This document shows, one piece after another, positions 56,919 through 64,000 of a stretch of 64,000 bases of DNA; the first letter of the stretch is position 1; each line of letters opens with the position of its first letter. This DNA comes from Candidatus Rhodoferax randersensis (GTDB taxonomy: Bacteria > Pseudomonadota > Gammaproteobacteria > Burkholderiales > Burkholderiaceae_C): positions 448,682 to 512,681 of the forward strand of contig JADKEH010000001.1 in the NCBI GenBank assembly GCA_016718155.1. The letters are read 5' to 3'. The notes beneath the pieces are model-generated. The model was not told the origin of the DNA and did not search any database. It was given only the letters and a program-made list of their open reading frames with translations. Made by a program: the position numbers and the translations under genes.

Positions 56919-58229
56919 TCAACGCTGCGTCGTCTCGGCCCGGATGGCCAGCCACTTGCCGGCGCGTTTTTCCAGCACATAGGTCTCGATGGACTCCAGC
57001 CGATAGGCCAAGCCCTTGCGTTTGCCTTGCTCGATCACCACCGAGCTGACCTCGATGCGGCCGCAGGCGCCTGGCTCGGTTGGCCGGCCCTCGATCGACA
57101 GCCGGCGCTGCCTGAAATCGGTCAGACCTTGCAACGCGGCAACCGTGCTCTGCGCGAACTCATCGCGCCCAAGGTCGAGGGTCGCCGTGCCTGCATCCTG
57201 GCCGTGCACCGTCGCCCGCACCGTGAACTCTGGGGCGACCAGGCGAAGAATAGCGCCAGGCCGACGTTTGGCAATGCCTGCATCCAATTGACCCAGCCAA
57301 CTCCTGGCGACGCGGGCGGCCCCACACGCATCGCTCGGGCGGACAGCAGGGGTCGCGGGTTTTGCGGCATCCGGGGCGCGATCACTCGGGGCGGGTGCAG
57401 CCGCCAACTGCGCTGGCAGCGACTTGCGTCGCTCCTCGAGTTGTCGGCGTGACTCCTCGTCACTGGCTTGCGACAACTGATCAAGCTCGGCATCAAACTG
57501 GCCCGGCACATAGAAAGCTGGCACCTTGTCCAGCAGAACAGGCAGCAGCAAGCTCATCAAGGCTCGGGTCCTGGGCAGCGCTGGCGAGCGCGCAAACCCG
57601 ACCTTGCCAGGGTCCACGTCAAGGCGGTTGCCGCGGGCGTCCAGGGTGGTGCCGCCACGGTTGACCTTGTCGTAGGTGCCCGCTGTCTGTGCCAGCGCCT
57701 CGCCAAGTTCCAGCGTCATGACGTAGGGCTCATGGTCGGTGCCGCGTATACCGATGGTTGCCGTGGGCGTGAGTATGCGATGCCCGTCGCGGTTGCTCTG
57801 GCCAATCCAGCCGGTGATCATCCGCAGAGCACCAACGACGATGCGCACGGCAAACTCATCGTTGGACCGGCCGTCGGCGACAAACCTCTCCGCCACAAAC
57901 ACAGCCCCCGGTCGCACGGCCATCCAGCCCGCATCGTCGGTCCTGAGCAGCGCCTCGGAGCTTGCCGCGGCTCGCACACTCTCGCCGACAAAAACCGGGT
58001 CGCCTTCGCGCAGCTTGCGCGGCTTGCCGCTGGCGCCGACAGTCGCGCTGACATCGCCACTGAGGCGCCAGACCACCGCGAAGCGCTTGCCGGCCTTCTC
58101 GGACGTACCAGCCGCCGCGCCATCGGCCGCGGCAGCCAGGTTGCCCATGCCGACCGCGGCAAACGCAGCCAGCAGCACCAACACACAACCCAGGGCACGC
58201 GTGGCGGTGCGATCAGGCAATCTGTACAT
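56919..58229 (-). CDS. Secreted FecR-domain protein with C-terminal NTF2-like region
   Basis: 436 residues. Signal peptide (about 1-36). FecR domain about 50-200: WRLSGDVSATVG, GDPVFVGESVRAAAS, then GALRMITGWIG and TATIGIRGTDHE, the same two motifs as the FecR protein at 35.2 kb. A Pro/Ala linker (about 285-310) follows, then a C-terminal domain (about 315-436: ARSWLGQLDAGIAKRRPG, EFTVRATVHG, LESIETYVLEKRAGKWLAIRAE) that looks like a SnoaL/NTF2-type fold. ATG 58229 has a GGGGG site. The caspase-MORN gene lies 132 bases upstream on the same strand. Confidence 0.75.
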   Translation of the reverse strand: MYRLPDRTATRALGCVLVLLAAFAAVGMGNLAAAADGAAAGTSEKAGKRFAVVWRLSGDVSATVGASGKPRKLREGDPVFVGESVRAAASSEALLRTDDAGWMAVRPGAVFVAERFVADGRSNDEFAVRIVVGALRMITGWIGQSNRDGHRILTPTATIGIRGTDHEPYVMTLELGEALAQTAGTYDKVNRGGTTLDARGNRLDVDPGKVGFARSPALPRTRALMSLLLPVLLDKVPAFYVPGQFDAELDQLSQASDEESRRQLEERRKSLPAQLAAAPAPSDRAPDAAKPATPAVRPSDACGAARVARSWLGQLDAGIAKRRPGAILRLVAPEFTVRATVHGQDAGTATLDLGRDEFAQSTVAALQGLTDFRQRRLSIEGRPTEPGACGRIEVSSVVIEQGKRKGLAYRLESIETYVLEKRAGKWLAIRAETTQR

Positions 58230-58361
58230 TTCTATACCCCCGTCCGAAGACGATAACTGGCCGGATGAACTCGTGAAAGCGGCCTGGTCGACCGCGCTGC
58301 TTGCAGTATCTGGACCATTCCCCGACTTGTCAAATTTCCGGCCCGCGCGCAAGTGCCGGGG

Positions 58362-60323
58362 TCAATCGGTCTTTTCGGTGCCGCGTACGAACTCATAGTC
58401 TTTACTGGCGCCACTGGCATCATGAAAGACGCCTCGGCCGTGGCGCACGCCGGCCTCGAACAACCCTTCGTATCGGTCACCATTGGCATAGAAGTGGGTC
58501 CCTGTGCCGGCCTGCATGCCGCCTTTGAACGCGCCCTCATAGCGGTCACGGTTCGCAAAGTGGTGAACCCCGACGCCGTCCTTCACGTTGCGCCGGAATT
58601 CGCCCTCATAACGGTCGCCGCTTGCCAGGTACAGCTTGCCCTTGCCTTCGAACATGCCGTTGTCGAATTGACCCTCATAGCGCCCGCCATTGGCATAGCG
58701 ATAAGTACCCGCTCCCTGCTTGACGCCGCGTTTGAACTCGCCCTCGTAACGGTCCCCGCTGGTGTGAACATAGACGCCCACGCCATGCGCCAGATTGTCC
58801 ACGTAGGGGCCTTCGTAACGCTCCCCGTTGGCAAAGCTGTAGACCCCGCGCCCCTCCTTGATGCCACGCTGGTAGTCGCCCACAAAGCGGTCGCCACTGG
58901 CATAAGCGAAGCTACCCTTGCCGTGAAACTGCCCGTCCAGGAATTGGCCCTCGTAGCGGTCCTTGTTGGCAAACAGATAGGTGCCCTGGCCGTGCTTGAT
59001 ACCACGTTTGAACTCACCCTCATAGCGGTCACCCGAGGCAAACAGCATCACCCCTTGGCCCGTGAAGTTGTTGTCCTCCAACTGGCCCTCGTAGCGGTCA
59101 CCATTGGCAAACTGGTACTTGCCGCGGCCCGTGCGAACCAGGCCGACGGTCTCGCCGTCGTACTTGTCGCCATTGGGCAAGGTGTAACTGGCCAAGACCG
59201 CCGCGCCCGCGGGAGGCGATGTGGGCGCCGCCATGGCAGCAGCGGGCGTCGCCTGCGCCGGGGTTGGAGTCGCGGTTGGGGTTGACGCGGCGGTGGACGT
59301 TGCCGCCTTGGCTGCTGCCAACACGGGCGACGGGGGGCTTGTTGGCGGCGCGGTCGCGCCACGCCCCTTGAAACGGGCGATGTTGGCGCGCGCCAGGCCC
59401 GCATAACGACCGTTTGGATAGGCGCCCAGGTAGGCTTCATAGCCTTCAGCGTTGTCGGGTGCCTTGGTGTCCTGCCAGAACTGGTCTTCGCGGGCGGAGT
59501 CCCCTGGCAATACAACCGGAGCAGCCGACGCAGCCCCGCTTGGCCCGCCCGGTCCGGCAAAGAAGAAGTCGCCGCTTGAGTCGTTCACGATCAGGGGCCG
59601 CTGGTTGTGGCTGACCGACAGCGCCAGTTGCTCGACCGCGCTCTTGACCTCGATCGCCAGCGCCTCCACGCTCAGGCCCGGCCGACGCATGCGGGCGGTG
59701 AATTCGCGGGTAAACAGGCCATTGGGGTGGTTGTCCTTGTCGTTGAGCGAGTCGAGCGCCCGCTGATTCTTGCCCGCCGAGAAGATCACCATCTGACCCT
59801 TGGCCAGATCCGGCGCGTTGAGGCCGCGCGCCACGCCAATGGTGCGACCGCGTGAACGCAACGGGTTGTCTCGACAGGCATCCACGATGATCAGGCTGAA
59901 GCGCGGCTTGATCCGGTCGAGCTCTTCCAGCAGGCCATTGACCGAGTAGGAAACTTTCTCGATCTGGGACTGGGTCTCGCCTTCGATATCAGTTGGCAGC
60001 AGGTAGCTACCCCGGTCGGTCTGCACACCGTGCCCGGCATAGAACACGGCGATCTCGTCGCCGCCCTTGACCAGGTCGAAGAACACCTCGAAGGCCACCA
60101 CCATCTGCTTGAACGTGAGGTTGTGGTGGCGCTTGACCTCGAAACCGGACAGTTCGAGTTCACGCGCCATGGCATCGGCGTCGTTGACCGCCTTCTCCAG
60201 CTTGGTGACCTGAAAATAGTTGTCGTTGCCAATCACCAGCGCAACCCGACGCGCCTGCACCGACGCCGCAGCCAGGCACAGCAGGATGCCTAAAAAAATC
60301 GAGCCATAACGCCGGGCTTTCAT
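58362..60323 (-). CDS. Secreted caspase-like peptidase with eleven MORN repeats
   Basis: 653 residues: signal peptide (1-24, cut after SVQA), a C14/caspase-fold domain (about 25-260) with catalytic dyad His98 (FYAGHG) and Cys150 (IIVDACRDNP), a link segment with FWQDTKAPDNAEGYEAYLG, a low-complexity Pro/Ala/Thr linker (about 322-376), and eleven 23-residue MORN repeats (about 380-635) of consensus [NS]GDRYEGEF...G.G. Signal and Sec-type cut place it outside the cytoplasm. MORN arrays often bind membranes or proteins. Function is unproven; substrate cleavage would follow Arg or Lys in orthocaspases. A FecR-domain gene follows on the same strand. Confidence 0.85.
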   Translation of the reverse strand: MKARRYGSIFLGILLCLAAASVQARRVALVIGNDNYFQVTKLEKAVNDADAMARELELSGFEVKRHHNLTFKQMVVAFEVFFDLVKGGDEIAVFYAGHGVQTDRGSYLLPTDIEGETQSQIEKVSYSVNGLLEELDRIKPRFSLIIVDACRDNPLRSRGRTIGVARGLNAPDLAKGQMVIFSAGKNQRALDSLNDKDNHPNGLFTREFTARMRRPGLSVEALAIEVKSAVEQLALSVSHNQRPLIVNDSSGDFFFAGPGGPSGAASAAPVVLPGDSAREDQFWQDTKAPDNAEGYEAYLGAYPNGRYAGLARANIARFKGRGATAPPTSPPSPVLAAAKAATSTAASTPTATPTPAQATPAAAMAAPTSPPAGAAVLASYTLPNGDKYDGETVGLVRTGRGKYQFANGDRYEGQLEDNNFTGQGVMLFASGDRYEGEFKRGIKHGQGTYLFANKDRYEGQFLDGQFHGKGSFAYASGDRFVGDYQRGIKEGRGVYSFANGERYEGPYVDNLAHGVGVYVHTSGDRYEGEFKRGVKQGAGTYRYANGGRYEGQFDNGMFEGKGKLYLASGDRYEGEFRRNVKDGVGVHHFANRDRYEGAFKGGMQAGTGTHFYANGDRYEGLFEAGVRHGRGVFHDASGASKDYEFVRGTEKTD

Positions 60324-60381
60324 GTTGCCGTGCTTCCTTGTGCTGAGACCTGCGCAGAAGTCTACTCCAGCCGATGCCCGT

Positions 60382-61086
60382 TCAGGCCATGTTCTGGCGC
60401 ATTTGACGATAGTCCCGTGGCGAGACGCCCAGATGACGGCGAAACGCCCTGGCGAAGGCACTGTGGTCGGCAAAGCCGCTGTCGGCGGCCACCTGTGCAA
60501 TCGTCGCGGTCGAGTCGAGCTGGGCCACGGCGGACTCCAGCCGCAAGGACAGCAGCCATCGACTGGGCGTGAGCTGCAGCAGTGCCAGCAAGTGGCGCTC
60601 CAGTTGTGCCACCGACAAGCCAGCTTGTCGGGCCAGGTCTGCCACGCCCAGCGGATCGGTGCAGTGCTGGCGCGCCCAGGCCAAGCTGCTGCTCAGCCGC
60701 TGGTAGACCGGGTCGTAAGTCGTCGGCCCCTTGAGGTCACGCGAGATGCCCACCATGCCCCGCACCGTGCCGTCCTCCCGCACCGGGTGTTTGACGGTCA
60801 GGCACCAGCCGGACTGCCCGCCCGGAAACAGGTGCCGCTCCAGCAGGTCATGCAGGCTGGCGCCGCTGCGGATCACCTGCAAGTCCTGCTGCCAGTAGTG
60901 CTGGCCCAAAGGTGCTGGAAACACCTGTGCCGCCGTCTTTCCACGCAACTCGCTCAGTTCCCGCAGCCCCAGGCGGCGCAGCAGGGTTTGGTTGGCATGG
61001 GTATAGCGGCCCTGCGTGTCTTTGCTGAAATACACCACGTCGGGCAATCGGTCGAACAACGCGTGTTGGGCGGTACACAGGTCCAT
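60382..61086 (-). CDS. AraC-family regulator with an N-terminal PAS domain
   Basis: 234 residues: a PAS domain (about 5-125; DRLPDVVYFSKDTQGRYTHANQTLL, GMVGISRDL) and a C-terminal AraC helix-turn-helix (about 145-232; VADLARQAGLSVAQLERHL, DSGFADHSAFARAFRRHLGVSPRDYRQ). It is divergent from the hydroxyproline epimerase gene, so it probably controls that cluster. Start 61086 is chosen; ATG 61113 (nine residues longer) is also possible and overlaps the promoter region less well. The PAS domain replaces the cupin found in many AraC regulators. Confidence 0.82.
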   Translation of the reverse strand: MDLCTAQHALFDRLPDVVYFSKDTQGRYTHANQTLLRRLGLRELSELRGKTAAQVFPAPLGQHYWQQDLQVIRSGASLHDLLERHLFPGGQSGWCLTVKHPVREDGTVRGMVGISRDLKGPTTYDPVYQRLSSSLAWARQHCTDPLGVADLARQAGLSVAQLERHLLALLQLTPSRWLLSLRLESAVAQLDSTATIAQVAADSGFADHSAFARAFRRHLGVSPRDYRQMRQNMA

Positions 61087-61168
61087 AGCGCCGCATTGTG
61101 CCGAATTCTGCATGGAGAAGTCGGACTTTGATCTAGCCGCGATGATCGAGTTTGGACAGAATCGGGCC

Positions 61169-62107
61169 ATGGACAAGATTCAATGCGTGGATTCCCACAC
61201 CGGCGGCGAGCCAACCCGGCTGGTGGTCTCCGGTTTTCCCGATGTGGCCGGCCTACCTCTGGTTGACGCGGTGACTTGCTTGCGCACGCAGCACGACCAC
61301 TACCGCAGGGCCACCGTCTGCGAGCCGCGCGGCAACGACGTGCTGGTGGGCGCGCTGCTGCTGCCACCGGTCAACCCGGACTCACTGGCCTCGGTCATCT
61401 TCTTCAACAACGTGGGTTACCTCGGCATGTGTGGCCACGGCACCATCGGCCTGATGGCGACACTGGCGTACCTCGGTCGCATCACGCCGGGCAGTTATGC
61501 CATCGACACACCCGTGGGCACGGTTCAGGCGCACTTGCATGGAAAGGGTCGCGTGTCGGTCAACAACGTCGCGGCCTACCGGCACTTGGCTGGCGCCGCG
61601 TTGGAGGTTGCGGGATACGGCCGGGTGGTGGGCGACGTGGCCTGGGGTGGCAACTGGTTCTTTCTGTTGGACGCGGGGCAGCTGCCGCTGACGCTGGCCG
61701 GGGTCGACGCCCTCACGCACTTTGCGCAGGCCGTGCGTCAGGCGCTGCGCGCCCAGGATGTGACCGGGCGCGATGGTGCCGAGATTGACCACATCGAGCT
61801 GATGGGTGCCGCCCACGCCGCGGGCCACGACGGCCGCAACTTCGTGTTGTGCCCCGGCGGCGCCTTTGACCGCTCGCCCTGCGGCACCGGCACCAGCGCC
61901 AAGCTGGCCTGCCTGGCGGCCGACGGCAAGCTGGCCGAAGGCGCCGTCTGGCGCCAGGAGAGCGTGACCGGCAGTGTGTTCGAAGGCCAGTACCGGCGCG
62001 AAGGCGGTCTGGTCTACCCGACCATCACCGGCCAGGCCCACCTGTCGGGCGAGCTCACGCTGTTGCTGGACCCGACCGATCCGCTGTGCTGGGGCGGCAC
62101 AACGTGA
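61169..62107 (+). CDS. 4-hydroxyproline 2-epimerase (proline racemase family)
   Basis: Converts trans-4-hydroxy-L-proline to cis-4-hydroxy-D-proline. 312 residues. Both catalytic cysteines are present: Cys88 in GMCGHG and Cys238 in RSPCGTGTS; the Cys-Cys pair is the epimerase/racemase class, not the Ser- or Thr-containing dehydratase class. Neighbours (deaminase and FAD dehydrogenase) complete the hydroxyproline pathway, which supports this substrate over proline. ATG 61169; an upstream extension is not needed. Confidence 0.9.
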   Translation: MDKIQCVDSHTGGEPTRLVVSGFPDVAGLPLVDAVTCLRTQHDHYRRATVCEPRGNDVLVGALLLPPVNPDSLASVIFFNNVGYLGMCGHGTIGLMATLAYLGRITPGSYAIDTPVGTVQAHLHGKGRVSVNNVAAYRHLAGAALEVAGYGRVVGDVAWGGNWFFLLDAGQLPLTLAGVDALTHFAQAVRQALRAQDVTGRDGAEIDHIELMGAAHAAGHDGRNFVLCPGGAFDRSPCGTGTSAKLACLAADGKLAEGAVWRQESVTGSVFEGQYRREGGLVYPTITGQAHLSGELTLLLDPTDPLCWGGTT

Positions 62108-62221
62108 GCCCCGCGGGTCAGACCACCTCGCGCAGCGACGTGCCGTGACCCCAAGGACCACAACGGGGCTTCGGGGGCACCGCGCCCCCACCCCACAACC
62201 CACCCCAAGAAAGCACCGTCC

Positions 62222-63130
62222 ATGTCCACCTTCTGGCAAGGCGTACTGCCCGCTATCACCACGCCATTCCTCGACACCGGCGAGGTCGACCACGCCTTTC
62301 TGGCCCGCCACGTCACGCAGATGATGGATGCAGGCAGCACCGGCATTGTGCCGCTGGGCTCGCTGGGCGAGACCGCCACCTTGAGCGTCGAGGAGAAGCG
62401 CGCCGTGCTGCGCACCGTGGTCACTGCAGTGGCCGGGCGCGGCGCGGTGGTGCCGGGGGTGGCCGCCCTGGCCACGCGCGATGCGGTGGCCTTTGCGCAA
62501 CTGGCGCAGGCCGAGGGCTGCCAGGGCCTGATGGTGCTGCCGCCTTACGTCTACTCCACTGACTGGCGCGAGATGAAAGCCCACGTCAGCGCCGTGATTG
62601 GCGCCACTACGCTACCCTGCATGCTGTACAACAACCCAATTGCCTACAAGACCGACTTCACGGCCTCGCAGATGAAAGAGCTCACCGAGCAACACGCCAA
62701 CTTGGTCGCCGTCAAGGAGTCCAGCGCCGACGTGCGCCGCATCGCCGCGATCAAGTCGGCGCTGGGTCAGCGCCTGCACATTCTGGTGGGCGTGGACGAC
62801 CTGATCGTCGAAGGCGTCGCGGCCGGTGCCACCGGCTGGGTGGCCGGGTTGGTCAACGCCTTTCCGCATGAGTCCATCACCCTGTTCAAGCTGGCGCGGG
62901 CCGGCCGCTGGACTGAGGCCGAGCCGCTGTACCACTGGTTTCTGCCGCTCTTGCGCATGGACGTGAGCCCTAAGTTCGTGCAACTGATCAAGCTGGTGCA
63001 GTCGCGCGTCGGCAGGGGCAGCGCGGCCGTGCGTGCGCCGCGCCTGCTGCTGGTGGGCGAGGAATTGGATCAGGCCAACGCCATCATCACGCTGGCCCTT
63101 GCCAACAAGCCAGTTCTGCCGGCCTGCTGA
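62222..63130 (+). CDS. DHDPS-family enzyme, probable pyrroline-4-hydroxy-2-carboxylate deaminase
   Basis: 302 residues, (beta/alpha)8 aldolase fold. The Schiff-base Lys165 lies in LVAVKESSADVRR and Tyr136 in MLYNNPIAYK. In hydroxyproline clusters such proteins turn pyrroline-4-hydroxy-2-carboxylate into 2-oxoglutarate semialdehyde and ammonia. dapA is a lysine enzyme of the same family, but the position after the epimerase and the PLGSLGE opening favour the deaminase. 114 bases separate it from the epimerase stop; the spacer holds nothing recognisable. Confidence 0.82.
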   Translation: MSTFWQGVLPAITTPFLDTGEVDHAFLARHVTQMMDAGSTGIVPLGSLGETATLSVEEKRAVLRTVVTAVAGRGAVVPGVAALATRDAVAFAQLAQAEGCQGLMVLPPYVYSTDWREMKAHVSAVIGATTLPCMLYNNPIAYKTDFTASQMKELTEQHANLVAVKESSADVRRIAAIKSALGQRLHILVGVDDLIVEGVAAGATGWVAGLVNAFPHESITLFKLARAGRWTEAEPLYHWFLPLLRMDVSPKFVQLIKLVQSRVGRGSAAVRAPRLLLVGEELDQANAIITLALANKPVLPAC

Positions 63131-63138
63131 ATGCCCCC

Positions 63139-64000
63139 ATGACCCACATCAGCCACTCACTGGATGCGGAAGTGATCGTCATCGGCGCCGGTGTGATTGG
63201 CGCCGCCTGCGCGTTCCGGCTGGCACAGGCGGGGCGCGAGGTGTTGCTGCTTGACGCGGGCGAAGTGGGCATGGGCGCCAGCTTTGGCAACGCCGGCCAC
63301 ATCGCCACCGAGCAACTGTTCCCACTGGCCAGCCCCGAGGTGATCCGCAACAGCTGGCGCTACCTACAGGGTGCCGACGGCCCCTTGCGGCTGCGTCTGG
63401 GCTACCTGCTGCCAATCCTGCCCTGGCTGGCGCGCTTCGTCTGGGCTGCGCGACCAAGGTCCTTTGCGCGCGGCGTGGCGGCACTGCTGGCTTTGCAGGA
63501 AAGCGCCCGGGACGACCTGGCACAGCTGCTCAAAGACGCGGGTGCCGCTCACCTGCTGCACCTGGACGGCCACCTGGAAGTCTGGGAAAGCATGGCCGGG
63601 CGCAGCGCGGCACTGACGCTGGCACGGCGACTGCGGCCCTACGGCATCGAGTCCGTGCCCGTGTCCGCCAGCGCGCTGCACGAAGACACGTCCGCGCTCA
63701 GCGCCAGCGTGCAGGGCGGTGTTCACTACTTCGACAGCGGCCATGTTGACGACCCGCACGCCGTTTGCACCACCCTGGCACGGGGCTTGCTGCAACGCGG
63801 CGGACGCATCCTGGAGGGTCGGGTCGAACAGTTGCAGGCGATCACCAGCAACTGCGTCTCGCTGAGCCTGCAAGACGGCAGCACCTTGCGCGCGCAGCGC
63901 GTCCTGGTCTGCGCCGGGGCCTGGTCCAAGCCGCTGGCCGCCAGTCTGGGCTACCACGTGCCGCTGGACACCGAGCGCGGCTACCAGATCACCGTTGCGC
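63139..64000 (+). CDS. FAD-dependent D-amino-acid-type dehydrogenase (partial, hydroxyproline cluster)
   Basis: 287 residues visible before the window ends. ATG 63139 is five bases beyond the start of an unused ATG-CCC-CCA-TGA, and eight bases after the deaminase stop. The N terminus has the FAD motif EVIVIGAGVIGAACAF (GAGVIG at 16-21) and GMGASFGNAGHIATE. The DAO fold suits cis-4-hydroxy-D-proline dehydrogenase, which would complete the pathway between epimerase and deaminase. The C-terminal half is outside the window. Confidence 0.8.
   Translation, partial: MTHISHSLDAEVIVIGAGVIGAACAFRLAQAGREVLLLDAGEVGMGASFGNAGHIATEQLFPLASPEVIRNSWRYLQGADGPLRLRLGYLLPILPWLARFVWAARPRSFARGVAALLALQESARDDLAQLLKDAGAAHLLHLDGHLEVWESMAGRSAALTLARRLRPYGIESVPVSASALHEDTSALSASVQGGVHYFDSGHVDDPHAVCTTLARGLLQRGGRILEGRVEQLQAITSNCVSLSLQDGSTLRAQRVLVCAGAWSKPLAASLGYHVPLDTERGYQITVA

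Noticed and set aside
58420..59180. Regular 69-base repeats considered as a CRISPR array
   Set aside because: The repeats are coding, imperfect and have no unique spacers; they are the MORN units. No cas gene is in the window.
58353..59285. Plus-strand frame of 310 residues with a strict repeating pattern
   Set aside because: It is the mirror of the MORN repeats; the 69-base periodicity belongs to the caspase-MORN gene.

Overview
The window looks like a chromosomal segment of a betaproteobacterium of the Comamonadaceae (order Burkholderiales), most like Rhodoferax, Polaromonas or their relatives. This rests on protein character (ZipA, DapC, PilU, HolC, TolB, CysB and a LivJ-type binding protein of this type), on gene orders I associate with the group (smc-zipA-ligA, dapC-dapD-pilU-dapE-prmB, pepA-holC, lptF-lptG) and on what I recognise from memory as a dispersed 'gctagaggccgattt' repeat of the family. 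Most of the sequence is ordinary core genome. No genus can be fixed from the sequence alone.

Layout. 1-7.0 kb: the end of an unknown gene, a CheW-type coupling protein, soluble pyrophosphatase (ppa) divergent from the K+-independent proton-pumping pyrophosphatase (hppA), an aldehyde dehydrogenase, an unknown 191-residue protein and an HDOD protein. 7.1-11.4 kb is the main accessory stretch. It holds a complete ISKra4-type insertion sequence with a -1 frameshift site, inverted repeats and a target duplication just upstream of tRNA-Pro(GGG); a probable integrase-tail scar just downstream of that tRNA; a secreted HAF-repeat-like protein; and an IS91-family transposase remnant. 11.4-18.8 kb: an alanine-heptad lipoprotein, a detached BRCT-like fragment, then ligA, zipA and smc on the minus strand. 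19.1-27.4 kb (plus strand): murI, then the lysine/peptidoglycan genes dapC-dapD-dapE with the pilus retraction ATPase gene pilU between dapD and dapE, then prmB and an ABC-F ATPase. 27.4-32.1 kb (minus strand): two tRNA-Lys genes, tcdA, cpoB, pal, tolB and an LPS-core type glycosyltransferase.

32.1-45.6 kb: an O-antigen-ligase-like gene broken by one extra base in a C run, msbA, a FecR-domain protein paired with an outer-membrane barrel-like protein, fabI, a large arginine/lysine decarboxylase, an NfeD/stomatin pair, tRNA-Ser(GGA), a branched-chain amino-acid binding protein, a small unknown gene, holC and pepA. 45.6-50.4 kb: lptF-lptG, a CbiX-type chelatase, cysB and a methionine-type aminotransferase.

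50.4-64 kb: a dipeptide/oligopeptide ABC transporter (two ATPases, two permeases, no binding protein), a PuuB-like oxidase and agmatinase (polyamine breakdown), a second FecR-domain protein, a secreted caspase-like peptidase with eleven MORN repeats, and a hydroxyproline-utilisation cluster. That cluster has a PAS-AraC regulator divergent from 4-hydroxyproline epimerase, a DHDPS-family deaminase and an FAD dehydrogenase that runs off the end.

The strongest candidate for something little described is the FecR-domain / caspase-MORN pair at 56.9-60.3 kb. Its MORN array shows an alternating two-repeat (46-residue) period. A second FecR-domain paralogue sits beside a barrel-like protein at 35.2-37.0 kb. 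Both are proposals from sequence only.
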